Shown here one piece after another: positions 17,519 through 26,408 of a DNA stretch of 64,000 nucleotides. The number at the start of each line of letters is the position of its first letter. Position 1 is the stretch's first letter. The position numbers and the translations under genes were made by a program. The stretch is taken from the NCBI GenBank assembly GCA_944385055.1, contig CALWVT010000005.1, positions 1 to 64,000 of the forward strand, in the 5' to 3' direction. The notes beneath the pieces were generated by a model that ran no database searches, was not told where the DNA came from, and saw nothing but the letters and a program-made list of their open reading frames with translations. The stretch is from an uncultured Clostridia bacterium. GTDB lineage: Bacteria > Bacillota > Clostridia > Oscillospirales > Acutalibacteraceae.

Positions 17519-18618
17519 CCGTTCACCTTGACGTCCGCGCTCGTCATGTCTGTGCTCGCGAAATCGAGCCCGTCAAACGCGACGGCCTTTCCGGTCTTCT
17601 GGCTCTTGTACGCCGCCAGGACGATCTTCATCGCCTTGATGCCCTCGTAGCCGGAGACGAGCGGCTGCGTGTGCGTGTTGACGGCGTTGATGAAGTTTGC
17701 GTACAGCTGGTTGTGGCCGCTGCCGTAAACGTCCTTCGGGTCCGTGCCGGCAAGCTTTGCGACCAGCTCGTCTTGCGGCGCGGGGGTTTCAAAATTCCAC
17801 GTCTGCACGCGGTTGACGGCCAAGCCGCCGATGACCGCGCAGCCCGTCGCGCCGAAGATCGAGAGCGTTTCCTCGAGGTTCTTCGGATAGACGCACGCCG
17901 TGCCCTCGACGATGCCGATTGCGCCGTTTTTGAAGCGGATTAAGATCGAGCCGAAATCCTCGGCCTCGATGTCGCGCAGGTAATTGCCCGTCATCGCCAT
18001 GACGGTCTCGGGCTCGCCGCCGAGGCACCACTGCAGCAGGTCAATGTCATGGATGCACTGGTTCATCAGCGTGCCGCCGTCCTGCGCCCACGTGCCGCGC
18101 CACGGCGCCTGCGTGTAGTAGGGCATCGTGCGGTTCCACAGAATGCGCGCCGTGCCGTTGACGAGCTTGCCGAAGCGGCCGTCCTCAATGGCCTTGTGCA
18201 GCTCCTGGATCGGGGCGTTGAAGCGGTTCTGGTGGCACACGCCGAGCGTCACGCCGTTTGCTTCCGCCGCGCGCAGCATCGCCTCGGCGTCTTTGGTCGA
18301 AAGCGCCATCGGCTTTTCGACGAGCACATGTTTCCCGTGCGCGATGCAGTCGAGCGCGATCTGGGCATGGTAGCCGCTCTCCGTCGCGATTGAGCAGACG
18401 TCGATGTCGAGTTCCTCTAATGCCTTGTGATAATCCGTATACACGGCCGCGTCGTAACCCGCCTGTTCCTTGAGCATCTGGGCTTTCGCCTCGGCGCGTT
18501 CGACAACCGGGTCGCACACCGCGCACAGCTCCATCGTGTCGGGGTTTGCGGCAGCCGCCGCAATATGGTTTTTGCTGATGCGGCCGCAGCCGATCAGAAG
18601 AAAACGCAGTTTTTTCAT
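17515..18618 (-). CDS. Gfo/Idh/MocA family sugar oxidoreductase (WbpB-like)
   Basis: 367 residues. The Rossmann start RFLLIGCGRISKNHI binds NAD, and the family motif EKPMAL is present (LVEKPMALSTKDAE), giving the conserved lysine. In the WbpB role it oxidises C3 of UDP-GlcNAcA to a 3-keto sugar for the aminotransferase. The ATG at 18618 has GGGGGAGG upstream, rather than the in-frame ATG at 18645. Gene order next to WbpA-, WbpE- and WbpD-like genes supports this function over myo-inositol-type dehydrogenases. Confidence 0.92.
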   Translation of the reverse strand: MKKLRFLLIGCGRISKNHIAAAAANPDTMELCAVCDPVVERAEAKAQMLKEQAGYDAAVYTDYHKALEELDIDVCSIATESGYHAQIALDCIAHGKHVLVEKPMALSTKDAEAMLRAAEANGVTLGVCHQNRFNAPIQELHKAIEDGRFGKLVNGTARILWNRTMPYYTQAPWRGTWAQDGGTLMNQCIHDIDLLQWCLGGEPETVMAMTGNYLRDIEAEDFGSILIRFKNGAIGIVEGTACVYPKNLEETLSIFGATGCAVIGGLAVNRVQTWNFETPAPQDELVAKLAGTDPKDVYGSGHNQLYANFINAVNTHTQPLVSGYEGIKAMKIVLAAYKSQKTGKAVAFDGLDFASTDMTSADVKVNG

Positions 18619-18651
18619 AGGGCAAATCCTCCCCCTTTTTACCAAACGGCT

Positions 18652-19971
18652 TTACAGCAGCTCGATATTCGAGCGGTCCTTGACGTCCTTCATCGCGTTG
18701 CGCGTATCAAAGATGGCCTTTGCCGTCTGCTGGATGTGGTCATAGTCAAAGCAGCTGTGCGCCGTGCAGATCACGACGATGTCCGCTTCCTTGAGCATCT
18801 CGTCGGTCAATTCCGGTGCGCCCATGTGGACCTTGCCCTTGTGCTTATAAGACGGGATAAACGGATCGTAGTACGTCGTGTCGGCGCCTTCCTTTAGGAA
18901 CAGATCGATCACGTTTAACGCCGGGCTCTCGCGGTAGTCGTCGATGTCGTTCTTGTACGCGACGCCGAGGACGAGGACCTTCGAGCCGTTTAACGCCTTC
19001 TTCTGCTCATTTAACACCTTCGCCGTGCGGTCGACGACGTACTCGGGCATGCCGGTGTTGATTTCGCCGGACGTCTCAATCAGGCGCGTGTGGTAGTCGT
19101 ACTCGCGCGCCTTCCACGAGAGGTAGAACGGGTCGAGCGGGATGCAGTGGCCGCCGAGGCCCGGGCCCGGATAGAATGCCTGGAAGCCGTACGGCTTCGT
19201 CTTTGCCGCCTCGATGACCTCCCAGACGTTGATGCCCATGCGGTGGCAGATGATGGCCATTTCGTTGGCAAGGCCGATGTTGATATTGCGGTACGTGTTT
19301 TCGAGCAGCTTCTCCATCTCCGCAACGGCCGGGGAGCTGACCTCGTACACGCCGCCTTCGAGCACATGGCGGTACAGCGCTGCGGCAACTTGGGTGCCGT
19401 CCTTGCCGATGCCGCCGACGACCTTCGGGGTATTCTTTGTCTTATACTGCTTATTGCCGGGATCGACGCGCTCGGGCGAGAACGCGAGGTAGAAGTCCTC
19501 GCCGCACTTTAAGCCGCTCGCTTCGAGGATCGGCTTTAGAAGCTCCTCGGTCGTGCCCGGGTACGTCGTGCTTTCGAGCACAACGAGCATGCCGGGATGG
19601 ACGTGCTCGGCGACGCTCTCCGTCGAAGATTTCACGTAGCTGATATCCGGCTGCTGGTGCGCGTCGAGCGGCGTCGGCACGCAAATCGCGACGGCGTCGA
19701 CGTCCGCGACGAACTTAAAATCGCTCGTCGCACGCAGGCGGCCCGTTTCGACCTCTTCCTTCAAGGTCTCGCCGACAACGTCGCCGATATAGTTGTGGCC
19801 GGCGTTGACCATGTCGACCTTCGACTTCTGTACGTCGAAGCCGATCGTTTCATACCCTGCGCGCGCGAATTCCACCGCCAGCGGCAGGCCGACGTAGCCT
19901 AAGCCGACGATCCCGACGCGGGCCGTCTTGGTGTTGATCTTATTGAGCAGTTCTTCTTTTAAATTCGCCAT
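18652..19971 (-). CDS. UDP-N-acetylglucosamine 6-dehydrogenase (WbpA-like)
   Basis: 439 residues of the UDP-glucose/GDP-mannose dehydrogenase family. The NAD site is VGIVGLGYVGLPLA; the catalytic lysine/asparagine region is NTYRNINIGLANEMA, and the substrate loop is GPGLGGHCIPLDPFYL, where the Cys is the catalytic nucleophile. It should oxidise the C6 of UDP-GlcNAc to the uronic acid, the first step of the pathway. The ATG at 19971 is preferred to 19986 because GGAG lies 9 nt before it. Confidence 0.95.
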   Translation of the reverse strand: MANLKEELLNKINTKTARVGIVGLGYVGLPLAVEFARAGYETIGFDVQKSKVDMVNAGHNYIGDVVGETLKEEVETGRLRATSDFKFVADVDAVAICVPTPLDAHQQPDISYVKSSTESVAEHVHPGMLVVLESTTYPGTTEELLKPILEASGLKCGEDFYLAFSPERVDPGNKQYKTKNTPKVVGGIGKDGTQVAAALYRHVLEGGVYEVSSPAVAEMEKLLENTYRNINIGLANEMAIICHRMGINVWEVIEAAKTKPYGFQAFYPGPGLGGHCIPLDPFYLSWKAREYDYHTRLIETSGEINTGMPEYVVDRTAKVLNEQKKALNGSKVLVLGVAYKNDIDDYRESPALNVIDLFLKEGADTTYYDPFIPSYKHKGKVHMGAPELTDEMLKEADIVVICTAHSCFDYDHIQQTAKAIFDTRNAMKDVKDRSNIELL

Positions 19972-20063
19972 TCGATTTCGCTCCATTCCTCATGCTTACT
20001 TTCGGGCGGGGCCGCCCGGTTTCTGAAAAATTTTTATGCGTGATGCGGCACAGGCAGGGGGGA

Positions 20064-21194
20064 TTATTCCACACCCGTCAAGACGCCGCAGATGTAATCG
20101 ATTTCCTCATCCGTGATGTAGCCGTGCATCGGGAGGCTGAAGACGGTCTTGCTCAACGTTTCCGCAACGGGCAGGTCGCCTTCCTTATACCCTAACGGCG
20201 CATAAACCTTCTGCAGGTGCAGCGGGCGCGGATAATAGATGATGCTCGGCACGCCGGCCGCCTTGAGCGCGTCCATCGCGCGCGTGCGCTGCGCCTCATC
20301 CTTCGCGCGCAGCGTATAATAGCCGAAGCTCGAGTGGAACCCTTCGGGGATCACCGGCACGGCGAAGTGGTCCTTTAACTGGAACGCGTACTTTTCAGCC
20401 GCGCCGTTGCGGTGCGCGTTTTCCACGTCAAATGCGGAAAGCTTCGGCAGAAGGATCGCCGCCTGCAGCGTGTCGAGGCGGGAGTTAAGGCCGACGCGGA
20501 TGTTGTCGTACTTCATGCTGCCCTTGCCGTGGACGCGCAGGCTCAATAAGAGCTTATACATCTCTTCGTCGTCGGTAAAGACCGCGCCGCCGTCGCCGTA
20601 GCAGCCCAGGGCTTTCGCCGGGAAGAAGCTCGTCGCGGAGACGTCGCCGAACGAGCACGCATGCCGCGCGCCGATCTTGCCGCCAAAGCCCTGCGCCGCG
20701 TCTTCGAGCAGGAACAGGCCGTTTTCCTTCGCAATCGGTTCGAGGCACGTAAAGTCCGCCGGCAGGCCGAACAGATCCACCGCAATGATGCCGCGCGGGT
20801 TTAATTTGCCCTCGGCTTTGACCGCTGCGATTTTCTTTAAAAGGTCATCGGGGTCGATGTCGTACGTATCCGGCAGGCTGTCGACGAACACGGGCGTCGC
20901 GCCGCAAAGGCTCACGACCTCGCTGCTCGCGTAAAACGTAAACGCCGGCACAAACACCGCGTCCCCGGGCCCTACCCCCATCGCCATCAGCGGCAGATGC
21001 AAAGCGTCCGTGCCGCTCGCGCAGGTCACGCAGTATTTGCGCCCGGTGTAGTCGCACAAAGCCTTTTCGAGCTCTTCGACCTGCGGGCCGGAAATAAAAT
21101 GCGCGCCCGCAATGACGTTGGCAATGGCCTTGTCGATGTCTTCTTTCAGCGCCGCATACTGCGCGCCGAGATCATTAAACTGGATCGGTTTCAT
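20064..21194 (-). CDS. DegT/DnrJ/EryC1 family aminotransferase (WbpE-like)
   Basis: 376 residues, PLP-dependent sugar aminotransferase. PLP-binding features are CASGTDALHLPL, EDAAQGFG and the Schiff-base lysine in TSFFPAKALGCYGDGG. In the WbpE role it transfers an amino group from glutamate to C3 of the UDP-3-keto-GlcNAc uronic acid. The ATG at 21194 has AGGAGG upstream and overlaps the stop of the acetyltransferase gene (ATGA), so the two are translationally coupled. Confidence 0.95.
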   Translation of the reverse strand: MKPIQFNDLGAQYAALKEDIDKAIANVIAGAHFISGPQVEELEKALCDYTGRKYCVTCASGTDALHLPLMAMGVGPGDAVFVPAFTFYASSEVVSLCGATPVFVDSLPDTYDIDPDDLLKKIAAVKAEGKLNPRGIIAVDLFGLPADFTCLEPIAKENGLFLLEDAAQGFGGKIGARHACSFGDVSATSFFPAKALGCYGDGGAVFTDDEEMYKLLLSLRVHGKGSMKYDNIRVGLNSRLDTLQAAILLPKLSAFDVENAHRNGAAEKYAFQLKDHFAVPVIPEGFHSSFGYYTLRAKDEAQRTRAMDALKAAGVPSIIYYPRPLHLQKVYAPLGYKEGDLPVAETLSKTVFSLPMHGYITDEEIDYICGVLTGVE

Positions 21195-21775
21195 TTTGTG
21201 GCATCCTCCTTTTCCCGTAAGCCCTCTGCACACGGCGCATACTGCCTGCCGCATTTTGCGCAGTGCAGGTTTTCATCGAGCGGCGCCCCGCATTCGCAGG
21301 CCCAGCCCTTCTGCCGCGCAGGCACGCCCATCATAACCGCATGGTCGGGCACGTCCTTCGTCACGACACTGCCGGCCGCAATGAACGCGTTCTTGCCGAT
21401 GCGGTGGCCGCAGACGACCGTCGCGTTCGCGCCGATCGACGCGCCTTCCCCGACCGGCGTCGGCTTATAAAACTGCGAACCCCGCTGCGGATACTTGCAG
21501 CGCGGCCGCGGCACGTTCGTAAAGACCATGCTCGGCCCGCAGAACACGTAATCGCCGAGCTCGACGCCCTCGTAAAGGCTGACGTTATTCTGAATCTTGC
21601 AGTGGTTTCCGACGGTAACACCGTCCGCCACGAACACATTCTGCCCGATCGTGCAGCCTTCGCCGATCTTCGCGCCGGCACTCACATGCGTGTAATGCCA
21701 GATCTTTGTGTCCTTCCCGATTTGCGCGCCGTCGTCGACGCAGGCGGTCGGATGCACAAAAAAGCCGTTTTCCAT
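21191..21775 (-). CDS. Left-handed beta-helix acetyltransferase (WbpD-like)
   Basis: 194 residues. Hexapeptide repeats start right after FFVHPTACVDDGAQIG and run through IGEGCTIGQNVFV, giving a trimeric beta-helix acyltransferase. The WbpD-type enzyme acetylates the C3 amine of UDP-GlcNAc(3NH2)A. The C terminus carries a small Cys cluster (CECG and CAKCG), a zinc-ribbon-like tail seen in some relatives. Two ATGs are possible: 21784, and 21775, which is chosen because GGAG sits 9 nt upstream. Confidence 0.93.
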   Translation of the reverse strand: MENGFFVHPTACVDDGAQIGKDTKIWHYTHVSAGAKIGEGCTIGQNVFVADGVTVGNHCKIQNNVSLYEGVELGDYVFCGPSMVFTNVPRPRCKYPQRGSQFYKPTPVGEGASIGANATVVCGHRIGKNAFIAAGSVVTKDVPDHAVMMGVPARQKGWACECGAPLDENLHCAKCGRQYAPCAEGLREKEDATK

Positions 21776-21825
21776 GTTCTCCATCTCCGCTTCTTGCTTC
21801 GTTTCGTGAAATGATTGGGGGCAGC

Positions 21826-22527
21826 TCAAAAGGGCGTTTCGCCGCATAAGCGTTCGCGCAGGCCGAAACGCTCCGCTTCGGAAAGGCCGCACGCGCAGAG
21901 ATAGCCGTCGATGCCGCCTAAGCGGGACAGCACCTCTTCCATCGCCTCCGGGTCCGCGCGGCCGTACCAGTCCGCGTCGCCGGGGATCTGTTCGCGCAGC
22001 CAGCGCACAACCGGCAGCACATAGGCGTAGGAGAGCGCGTAATCGGCCAGGATATCGCCCTGTTCGACCCCCGCCGCCCCCAACAGCAGCGCCGCGAGAA
22101 TCCCCGTGCGGTCCTTGCCCGCCGCACAGTGAAAGAGCACCGGCCCTTTCGCGGCGAGAATGGCGCGCAGCACGCGGGCGATGTTTTGCTTGTCCGAAAG
22201 CATCTCCATCGTGATGTCCGCCGCCTGGCCAGGGCCGGACGGGTCGCGGTTGCCCGCGGCAAACGGGCAGCACAGATAGTCTACCCCGGGCAGACCCGCA
22301 AATTCGCTTTTCTGGCGCGCCGCCTGCTCGGCCGTGCGCAGGTCAATCACGCAGACAAGGCCGAGCCGCCCTGCCAGCGCCCGGTCGTGCGCATCCATGC
22401 CGTGGGGCAGGTCGCTGCGGTAAAGGCGGCCAAACCGCGTCACGCGGCCGTCCCGGGTGGGATAGCCCCCAAGGTCCCGCGTATTGCACGTGCTGTGCAG
22501 CGGCACCCGCCTCGTTGGCGCCTGCAT
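21826..22527 (-). CDS. Tyrosine-protein phosphatase-like protein
   Basis: 233 residues. The P-loop HCAAGKDRTG has the catalytic Cys and Arg of Cys-dependent phosphatases, and the N-terminal NTRDLGGYPTRDGRVTRFG is characteristic of the bacterial Tyr/Ser phosphatase group (PF13350-type). It may counteract a tyrosine kinase that controls polysaccharide export, or act on a lipid phosphate; no kinase is in view. It is the first gene of the leftward sugar operon, with GGGGGAG before the ATG at 22527 and a promoter at 22565-22593. Confidence 0.9.
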   Translation of the reverse strand: MQAPTRRVPLHSTCNTRDLGGYPTRDGRVTRFGRLYRSDLPHGMDAHDRALAGRLGLVCVIDLRTAEQAARQKSEFAGLPGVDYLCCPFAAGNRDPSGPGQAADITMEMLSDKQNIARVLRAILAAKGPVLFHCAAGKDRTGILAALLLGAAGVEQGDILADYALSYAYVLPVVRWLREQIPGDADWYGRADPEAMEEVLSRLGGIDGYLCACGLSEAERFGLRERLCGETPF

Positions 22528-22564
22528 GGCGGCTCCCCCTTTCCGAATTCTTACAGACGGTTTC

Positions 22565-22593
22565 ATTATAGTATAATCTGCCCCTATCGTCAA
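22565..22593 (-). promoter_or_regulatory. Promoter of the diacetamido-uronic acid operon
   Basis: On the minus strand TTGACG (22593-22588), 17 bp, TATAAT (22570-22565). It is 38 bp upstream of the phosphatase gene and can serve all seven leftward genes down to 15184, since no terminator is seen between them. Confidence 0.82.
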
Positions 22594-22687
22594 ATCCTTT
22601 CCGAAGAAACCCTGCACGATATGACCGCTTTCCCGCCTTCTTCTTTTAGGCAGGCAGACGTGCAAAGGCGGGATTTTGCGCGTTCGA

Positions 22688-22716
22688 TTGACTTTAAACG
22701 CCGATTGGATTATGAT
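22688..22716 (+). promoter_or_regulatory. Promoter of the second sugar aminotransferase gene
   Basis: TTGACT (22688-22693), 17 bp, TATGAT (22711-22716), about 100 bp before the TTG start at 22815, divergent from the sugar operon promoter. Confidence 0.65.
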
Positions 22717-22814
22717 GGTACCAATAAAAATCGGTCTAAAGCGCCTCCAATGCCGTCTGCTGCCCCTTTTTCATGGAGGGCTTTGAAACCTGGACTAGAA
22801 ATGGAGCGATCCTT

Positions 22815-23993
22815 TTGAGCAATTTCCAAATCCGGGAAGACTTCCTTCCCTATAATCAGCCCGATATTACGGATGCTGAGGTCAACGAGGTCGTGGACAC
22901 GCTGCGTTCCGGGTGGATCGCGCGCGGCCCGCGCACGGTCAAATTCGAGGCCGCCTTTGCGGAATACCTCGGCGCAAAGCACGCGCTGGCCTTAAACTCC
23001 TGCACGGCGGCGTTGCACGTCGCGCTTTTGAGCGCCGGCATCGGCGAGGGCGACGAGGTCATCACGACGCCGATGACGTTCGCCTCCACGGCCAACACGA
23101 TCCTGCACTGCGGCGCAACGCCCGTTTTTGCGGACATCGACTACCGCACCGGCTGCATCGACCCCGAGCAGGTCAAGGCGAAGATCACACCGCGCACGAA
23201 GGCCATCGTCCCCGTGCATTATTCGGGCCAGGTCTGTGACCTCGACCCGCTGTACGAAATGGCCGACCGGTATAACCTGTTTATCAGCGAGGACGCGGCC
23301 CACGCGCTGTGGAGCCGCTACAAGGGGCGCTTAATCGGCAGCCGCCTGCACGGCGCCGCGTGCTACAGCTTCTATGCGACGAAGAACCTGACGACCGGCG
23401 AGGGCGGCATGCTCGTCACGAACGACGACGAACTCGACGCGAAAGCCCGCATCTGGGCCGGCCAGGGCATGAGCAAGAATGCGTGGAACCGCTACGCGAA
23501 AGGCGGTTCGTGGCGTTATGACATCTGCGAGCCGGGCTTTAAATACAATATGTTCGATATCCAGGCGGCCCTCGGGTTAAAGCAGCTCGAGCATCTCGAG
23601 GACATGCAGCACAAGCGCCTGCGCATCGCGGCGCGCTACCAGGAGGCGTTCGGCAAATGCGACGCGCTCGACCCGCCGTTTGTGCCCGATTACACGACGC
23701 ACTGCTGGCATTTGTACGTGCTGCGCATCGTGCCCGAGCAGCTGACCATCGACCGCGACCGGTTTATCGAGGAATTAAACGCGCGCAACGTCGGCACGAG
23801 CGTCCACTTCATCCCGGTCACGCAGATGAGCTACTACCAAAACCGCTACGGCTTTAAGCCCGGTGATTTCCCGAATACGGACAAGCATTTTGACCGCATC
23901 ATCAGCCTGCCTTTGTACCCGACGATGACGGACGACGACGCGCAGTACGTGGTCGACGCCGTGCTCGACATCGTCGAGAAATACCACAAGTGA
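22815..23993 (+). CDS. DegT/DnrJ/EryC1 family aminotransferase (second copy)
   Basis: 392 residues, PLP-dependent. Landmarks are LNSCTAALHVAL, EDAAHALWSRY and the Schiff-base lysine in SFYATKNLTTGEGG; this last form is closer to ArnB/PseC/PglE-type enzymes that aminate C4 than to WbpE. The start is a TTG at 22815 with GGAG 8 nt upstream; the ATG at 22773 lacks a site. It diverges from the diacetamido-uronic acid operon, so it may build a different amino sugar for the same glycan. No matching 4,6-dehydratase is visible. Confidence 0.92.
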   Translation: MSNFQIREDFLPYNQPDITDAEVNEVVDTLRSGWIARGPRTVKFEAAFAEYLGAKHALALNSCTAALHVALLSAGIGEGDEVITTPMTFASTANTILHCGATPVFADIDYRTGCIDPEQVKAKITPRTKAIVPVHYSGQVCDLDPLYEMADRYNLFISEDAAHALWSRYKGRLIGSRLHGAACYSFYATKNLTTGEGGMLVTNDDELDAKARIWAGQGMSKNAWNRYAKGGSWRYDICEPGFKYNMFDIQAALGLKQLEHLEDMQHKRLRIAARYQEAFGKCDALDPPFVPDYTTHCWHLYVLRIVPEQLTIDRDRFIEELNARNVGTSVHFIPVTQMSYYQNRYGFKPGDFPNTDKHFDRIISLPLYPTMTDDDAQYVVDAVLDIVEKYHK

Positions 23994-24013
23994 TGTGCGA
24001 GGAGGCGGCAAAG

Positions 24014-25180
24014 ATGACTTTCAGACACGCCGGCGCACTGCTTTTGTCCGCCTGCCTTGCCGTAACGCTTGGCGCGTGCGGGGAAGACACGCTGCAAACG
24101 AGCTCGGCCGCCCCGTCGGCTCCGGCCGCAAGCGAGCCGGCGCCGGTCTCCTCTTCTGGAGGCGGCGCCGAAGAGGAAACGGGCTTCCCCGTCGAGGTTG
24201 CGCTGGACGCCACCGTCAGCCCGAGCCTTTTTGCGGGCCTTTATGCTGCACAGGAGCAGGGGTATTTTTCTGCGGAAGGCCTTTCCGTGGAAGCGGTGCT
24301 CTATACGGAAAGCGGCGCGCCCGCCGTGGAAAAGGCAGCCGCGGGGGAAGCGGATTTTGCCGTTGCCAGCCAGGCGGAAGGGATGGCGCAGGCGCTGGAG
24401 GAAGGCGCGCCGGTAACCGCTGTGGCCGCCCTGCAGCAGCACAGCGACCTCGGGCTGCTCTCCGCCCAGTCGCGAAACCTCACGCGCCCGAAGGCGCTGG
24501 CCGAAACCCCGTGCACACTGCCGGCGGGCGCCCTTTCACAGGCGCTGTTCCAAACGGCGCTCGAAGCGGATGGCGGCACCTTTTCCGAAAAGCTGCTTTC
24601 GCCCGTCGATGCCGCAGCGCCGGACTGGGCGTATGAAGCGCTGCAAAACGGCGCGGAAGCCGTCAGCTGCAGCTACGGCTGGGACGGCCTGCTCTGCAAG
24701 GAGCAGGGGCTCGACTTCCAATTCCAATTCTATACGGACATTTCGCCGCAGCTCGACGGATATCCGGCCGTACTCGCGGCAAACGACACGTTCCTTACAG
24801 ACCATGCAGCCGAAACAGAGGCATTCCTGCGCGCGCTGCGTGCGGGTTATACATACGCCGCCCAGAATCCCCAGGCAGCGGCCGCCTGGGTCTGCGAGCG
24901 CGTCCCCGCCGTGCGGGACCTGCAAGCGGCCGTCGAGCGCAGCCTGACGTGGCTTGCCGGAAAATACCGCGACGAGGCCACCCATTGGGGCGCCCTCGAC
25001 GAGACGCGCTGGAACACGTTCTATACATGGATGAACAGTTGCGCGCTGACCGAGACTTCCCTGCCGCTGAACACCGGATTTTCGGAAGCGTACCTGCCCG
25101 ACGCCGGCGAAGCGGCGGAAACGGCGGCGTCTTCGGCTGTCTCTTCCGCGGCGCCGTCATCCGGCAGTGCCGCCGCATAA
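24014..25180 (+). CDS. Substrate-binding lipoprotein, NMT1/SsuA-like
   Basis: 388 residues. The N terminus is a lipoprotein signal with lipobox LGAC (Cys about residue 18), then a Ser/Ala/Pro linker. The ligand domain has the NMT1/THI5-type opening ATVSPSLFAGLYAAQEQGYFSAEGL, the fold that binds sulfonates, nitrate or pyrimidine precursors for ABC importers. The C terminus is again Ser/Ala-rich. It is 20 bp after the aminotransferase with GGAGGCGG before the ATG. No permease or ATPase genes are adjacent, so it is an orphan binding protein and the ligand is unknown. Confidence 0.85.
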   Translation: MTFRHAGALLLSACLAVTLGACGEDTLQTSSAAPSAPAASEPAPVSSSGGGAEEETGFPVEVALDATVSPSLFAGLYAAQEQGYFSAEGLSVEAVLYTESGAPAVEKAAAGEADFAVASQAEGMAQALEEGAPVTAVAALQQHSDLGLLSAQSRNLTRPKALAETPCTLPAGALSQALFQTALEADGGTFSEKLLSPVDAAAPDWAYEALQNGAEAVSCSYGWDGLLCKEQGLDFQFQFYTDISPQLDGYPAVLAANDTFLTDHAAETEAFLRALRAGYTYAAQNPQAAAAWVCERVPAVRDLQAAVERSLTWLAGKYRDEATHWGALDETRWNTFYTWMNSCALTETSLPLNTGFSEAYLPDAGEAAETAASSAVSSAAPSSGSAAA

Positions 25181-25243
25181 ACCTTATTTAGAATCACTTG
25201 ACAATCTTTAAAGTCTCTCGCATTTTCCTCTCTGAACAAAATT

Positions 25244-25280
25244 CGGGGCGGCAGCATTCCTTGCTGCCGCCCCTTTCTTT
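25244..25280. terminator. Terminator between the lipoprotein and XRE genes
   Basis: Arms GGGGCGGCAGCA and TGCTGCCGCCCC form a perfect 12-bp stem with a 5-nt loop followed by TTTCTTT on the plus strand. Confidence 0.88.
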
Positions 25281-25381
25281 GTCCGATCTGCGAAGGCGGG
25301 CGGGGCTGTCAACGGCGGCGCATAAAATGCACCGTTGATCTTTATCAGCCCGGCCATATTGGCGATTGCCGGAAGGCATTT

Positions 25382-25987
25382 TTATCTCGTGACACGATGT
25401 TTGCACATTCCCGTTTGACCGCATTTCGGGCAGGTTAACCTGCGTTTTGTGAAAGTATGATAGCCTTTTATATACGCATCCATGCTCGGAACAAAAAGTT
25501 CTTTACAATGCGGACACTCAAAATAGCCAGCCTTTCGGTCAAGCATTGCGCCCGCCGCGATGCCCGCTGCCGCCACGAAAACCGCACCCACAATCAACAG
25601 GACCCGTGCCACCGCAGGCAGATCCATATAGGCTGCAATAACCACCAGCGCGCCTACCGCAATGACCGTGATTGCGACGGTAATGACGGACAGCGCCATC
25701 CTTTTCCTGTTTTCTTCGTTTTCCTGCATTAGGTTCATCATATTTCCCTCCGCTTTCTTTTGATACTCCATCGAGGAAACCTTTTCCCCCGAAAGCAAAT
25801 CATTGACCGTAATCTCCAATGCCGCACACAATGGCAGCATCAGAGAAACTTCGGGAAGCCCTTTTCCGCACTCCCATTTGGAAACGGTTTTGTCGCTAAT
25901 GGAAAGCGCGTCGGCAAGCTGCCTTTGGGTAAGGCCCTTTGATTTTCTTGACTCGGCTATAAATTTGCCGATTCGGATTTGGTCCAT
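25382..25987 (-). CDS. XRE family regulator fused to two TM helices and a zinc ribbon
   Basis: 201 residues. The N terminus (about 1-62) is an XRE/Cro helix-turn-helix with KGLTQRQLADALSISDKTVSKWECGKG. The middle (about 93-145) holds two hydrophobic helices, and the C terminus has two CxxC knuckles (CPHC near 161, CPKC near 189). The protein should bind DNA while anchored in the membrane, with the ribbon on the cytoplasmic side if both helices cross. Such fusions are known in Clostridia but their signals are not. The ATG at 25987 has GGAGGA upstream. Confidence 0.85.
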   Translation of the reverse strand: MDQIRIGKFIAESRKSKGLTQRQLADALSISDKTVSKWECGKGLPEVSLMLPLCAALEITVNDLLSGEKVSSMEYQKKAEGNMMNLMQENEENRKRMALSVITVAITVIAVGALVVIAAYMDLPAVARVLLIVGAVFVAAAGIAAGAMLDRKAGYFECPHCKELFVPSMDAYIKGYHTFTKRRLTCPKCGQTGMCKHRVTR

Positions 25988-26051
25988 ATGTTTCTGTCCT
26001 CCTTTCTGCCTTTATTATAAAAGACGGGTCATGCAATGCACACACACGGAA

Positions 26052-26082
26052 CGTAGAATACCGGAGATCTACGGAGCGTAGA
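26052..26082. promoter_or_regulatory. Three alternating CGTAGA / TCTACG half-sites upstream of the XRE gene
   Basis: CGTAGA at 26052-26057, TCTACG at 26068-26073 and CGTAGA at 26077-26082 form overlapping inverted repeats about 65-95 bp upstream of the XRE start. A -10-like TATAAT for that gene lies between them and the start. They look like an operator for the XRE protein; this is inference from position. Confidence 0.4.
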
Positions 26083-26408
26083 CTTTCCGTTTTCTTGCTT
26101 TGCTCTAAAAGGATTCTATCATTTGGGTGGAACGTTGTACATGATTTTTTCTTTGCGGCGCGGAAAGAATTTTGCGTGTCCCTTTCCAAACCCATGCGCA
26201 TTTGCGCGGCGTTCCAGGCGCACGATGGACTGCGGGCTTTTTTGTACCGGCAAGCGTCTTTTGCCGCCGGCAAAAGCACCAAAAGACGTTTGGGATTCTT
26301 TCAAATCCGGCAAAATCACCTTCCCCCGCTTCCCGGCATACTCTACCAATGAGCCGCCGCCATTTGGACGCGCGGCGGTGAAGAGATGAAGTTTGGGAGG
26401 GTTTCATT
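26083..26408. other. Intergenic region before the collagen-like gene
   Basis: About 325 bp without a convincing gene. Short overlapping frames exist on both strands but none has a ribosome binding site or recognisable motif. A short dyad CTTTTGCC-gcc-GGCAAAAG lies near 26258-26276. The end of the region carries GGGAGGG before the GTG start at 26409. No sigma-A promoter is clear, which would fit a sporulation sigma factor, but I cannot show one. Confidence 0.5.

Noticed and set aside
26105-26407. Several 70-100-codon frames on both strands upstream of the collagen-like gene
   Set aside because: Low-complexity, no motifs, no ribosome binding sites, and the frames overlap each other in both directions.
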